From JAUVIB01 sp964424545 (GTDB lineage: Bacteria > Calditrichota > Calditrichia > Calditrichales > Calditrichaceae), in the NCBI GenBank assembly GCA_964424545.1, contig CAYRJN010000095.1, positions 1-14,805 on the forward strand: a stretch of 14,805 nt of DNA. Direction: 5' to 3'. Of the stretch, positions 13,932 to 14,805 are shown piece by piece. How positions within the stretch are numbered: position 1 is the first letter of the stretch; every line of letters starts with the position of its first letter. The notes under the pieces were generated by a model. The model was not told the origin of the DNA and searched no databases. It saw only the letters and a list, made by a program, of their open reading frames with translations. The translations under genes and the position numbers were made by a program.

Positions 13932-14764
13932 CTAACCGCTAAAATAAATATAAATAGCAATAATAAATAAAACCAAAATTATCGACGCTACAACGTCTCC
14001 CTTCGACCAACTTGCGCGTGAAATGCGTTTATCCTCTTCCGAAACAGTGGCAAAAGTTAATCCTTGTATCTTTTCATACGATGGTTCTTCGGTCATATAA
14101 CTTACAATAAGCATCACGGCGACACTGACGACAAGAATTACAAGGCTGTAATATTGGAAGTAAATATTATTAATTATCCAAAAAAATGAGCCGTGTTCAT
14201 AAGAGAAACCATGCACCAGTTTAACGGGAGTATCGACGGCGAGACGAAAAAGTCCCATTACAAACCCCACAAGCAACGCGGCAATTCCGCCTTTGCTATT
14301 CAAGCGCTTATTAAATACGCCAAGGAAAAAAACCACGAAAATAGGCGGCGCCAAATAGGCCTGAACGCCCTGAAGATAATCGTACAAACCGCGGCCGCCC
14401 TGAATAACCGGTATCCAAACCAGCCCTATTAAAACCATGACGGCCGTAGCGATACGCCCCATCCAAACCAATTGTTGCTGCGAGGCTTGCGGACGCATTC
14501 TGGAGTAGAAATCCATAGTAAATAGCGTGGACGACGCATTAAAAACACCGGCGAGGGAGCTCATTAAAGCGGCCAACAATCCGGCCACCACCAATCCCCG
14601 TACGCCCGTAGGCAAAACGGTTGAAACCAGCAAGGGAAACGCTTTTTGAGCATTTTCTCTGATAAGTTCGCCGGAAGGACTTAATAACTGATGCTGCAAC
14701 TCGGCTACCTGTCCACTTTTCGCTAAAGCCATTACAATCATGCCCGGCACGATAAAGATATAAA
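13932..14764 (-). CDS. Sodium:solute symporter (SGLT-like), C-terminal part, interrupted upstream
   Basis: About 277 C-terminal residues of a second SSS transporter. The first clear segment is LYIFIVPGMIVMAL, a helix near the middle of SSS proteins. GLVVAGLLAALMSSLAGVFN then carries the serine pair of the Na2 site as in vSGLT, followed by STLFTMDFYSR. Next come the YLQGVQAYLAPPIFVVFFLG segment and a final helix ending YIYFSG. Full-length relatives have roughly 500-600 residues, so half is missing. At 14764/14765 the reading enters the repeated 41-bp sequence. The frame stays open to the window edge through it (an alternative end is 14805), but that translation does not look like SSS protein. 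Either an insertion sequence has disrupted the gene or the assembly broke here. The two adjacent symporters belong to different SSS branches. Confidence 0.85.
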
Positions 14765-14805
14765 GAGTCAAGTCTAAAATTATGTGTAAATTACTTCCTA
14801 ACCCA
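14765..14805. mobile_element. Probable insertion-sequence end, right window edge
   Basis: These 41 bases, GAGTCAAGTCTAAAATTATG and onward, are identical to the reverse complement of 16-56 and stop only because the window stops. The tip lies inside the symporter gene. The 9 bases next to the tips (57-65 and 14756-14764) differ, so the two copies are not flanked by one shared target duplication and would represent separate insertions. Confidence 0.5.

Noticed and set aside
1..14805. Circular element closed by terminal repeats
   Set aside because: The 41-base terminal match is inverted, not direct, so the ends cannot be joined into a simple circle.
14765..14805. Continuation of the symporter coding sequence to the window edge
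   Set aside because: The frame is open for 13 codons, but the translation lacks SSS features and the same bases occur at the other edge outside any transporter gene. I cannot fully exclude it.

Overview
The window looks like part of the chromosome of an FCB-group bacterium (Calditrichota, Ignavibacteriota or KSB1-like), probably from an environmental assembly. The main evidence is the large secreted protein at 7018-10302. It ends in a type IX secretion (T9SS) sorting tail with the NYPNPFNP signature common in these lineages. Other clues are moderately AT-rich DNA, SusCD-free gene content and many TGTCATT-headed intergenic hairpins. Clear Shine-Dalgarno (SD) sites at several starts argue against typical Bacteroidia, which rarely use them. 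The lineage is inferred from gene content only.

Layout, left to right. Positions 1-56 and 14765-14805 share a perfect 41-base inverted match that looks like the end of one multi-copy insertion sequence, so the window is probably bounded on both sides by copies of that element. A tRNA-Ser(CGA) with a terminator follows (362-489). Next come a DinF-type MATE exporter on the minus strand (779-2080), then on the plus strand a DsbD/ScsB-type thiol reductant transporter (2451-4601) and a membrane-anchored or secreted alpha/beta hydrolase (4849-6198). A tight minus-strand operon fills 10615-6422: a small lipoprotein, a secreted M30-like zinc metallopeptidase with a T9SS tail, and a TPR lipoprotein. 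A PIG-L/LmbE-family deacetylase with its own terminator lies at 11936-11175. The right edge holds two tandem sodium:solute symporter genes (minus strand). The first is cut by the presumed insertion sequence. The second is translationally coupled, through a TAATG overlap, to a 58-residue single-span membrane protein.

The genes suggest an envelope- and nutrient-oriented region: drug or metabolite export, periplasmic thiol homeostasis, ester or peptide hydrolysis, secreted proteolysis and Na+-driven uptake. No phage, CRISPR or defence genes are visible. Intergenic regions carry a modular repeat family: TGTCATT-headed hairpins with different stems, plus a conserved block of about 26 nt next to three genes.

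The points most worth a second look are the coupled symporter and 58-aa membrane protein, the peptidase operon with an 8+8 bp palindrome at its promoter end, the insertion-sequence boundaries, and the hairpin family.
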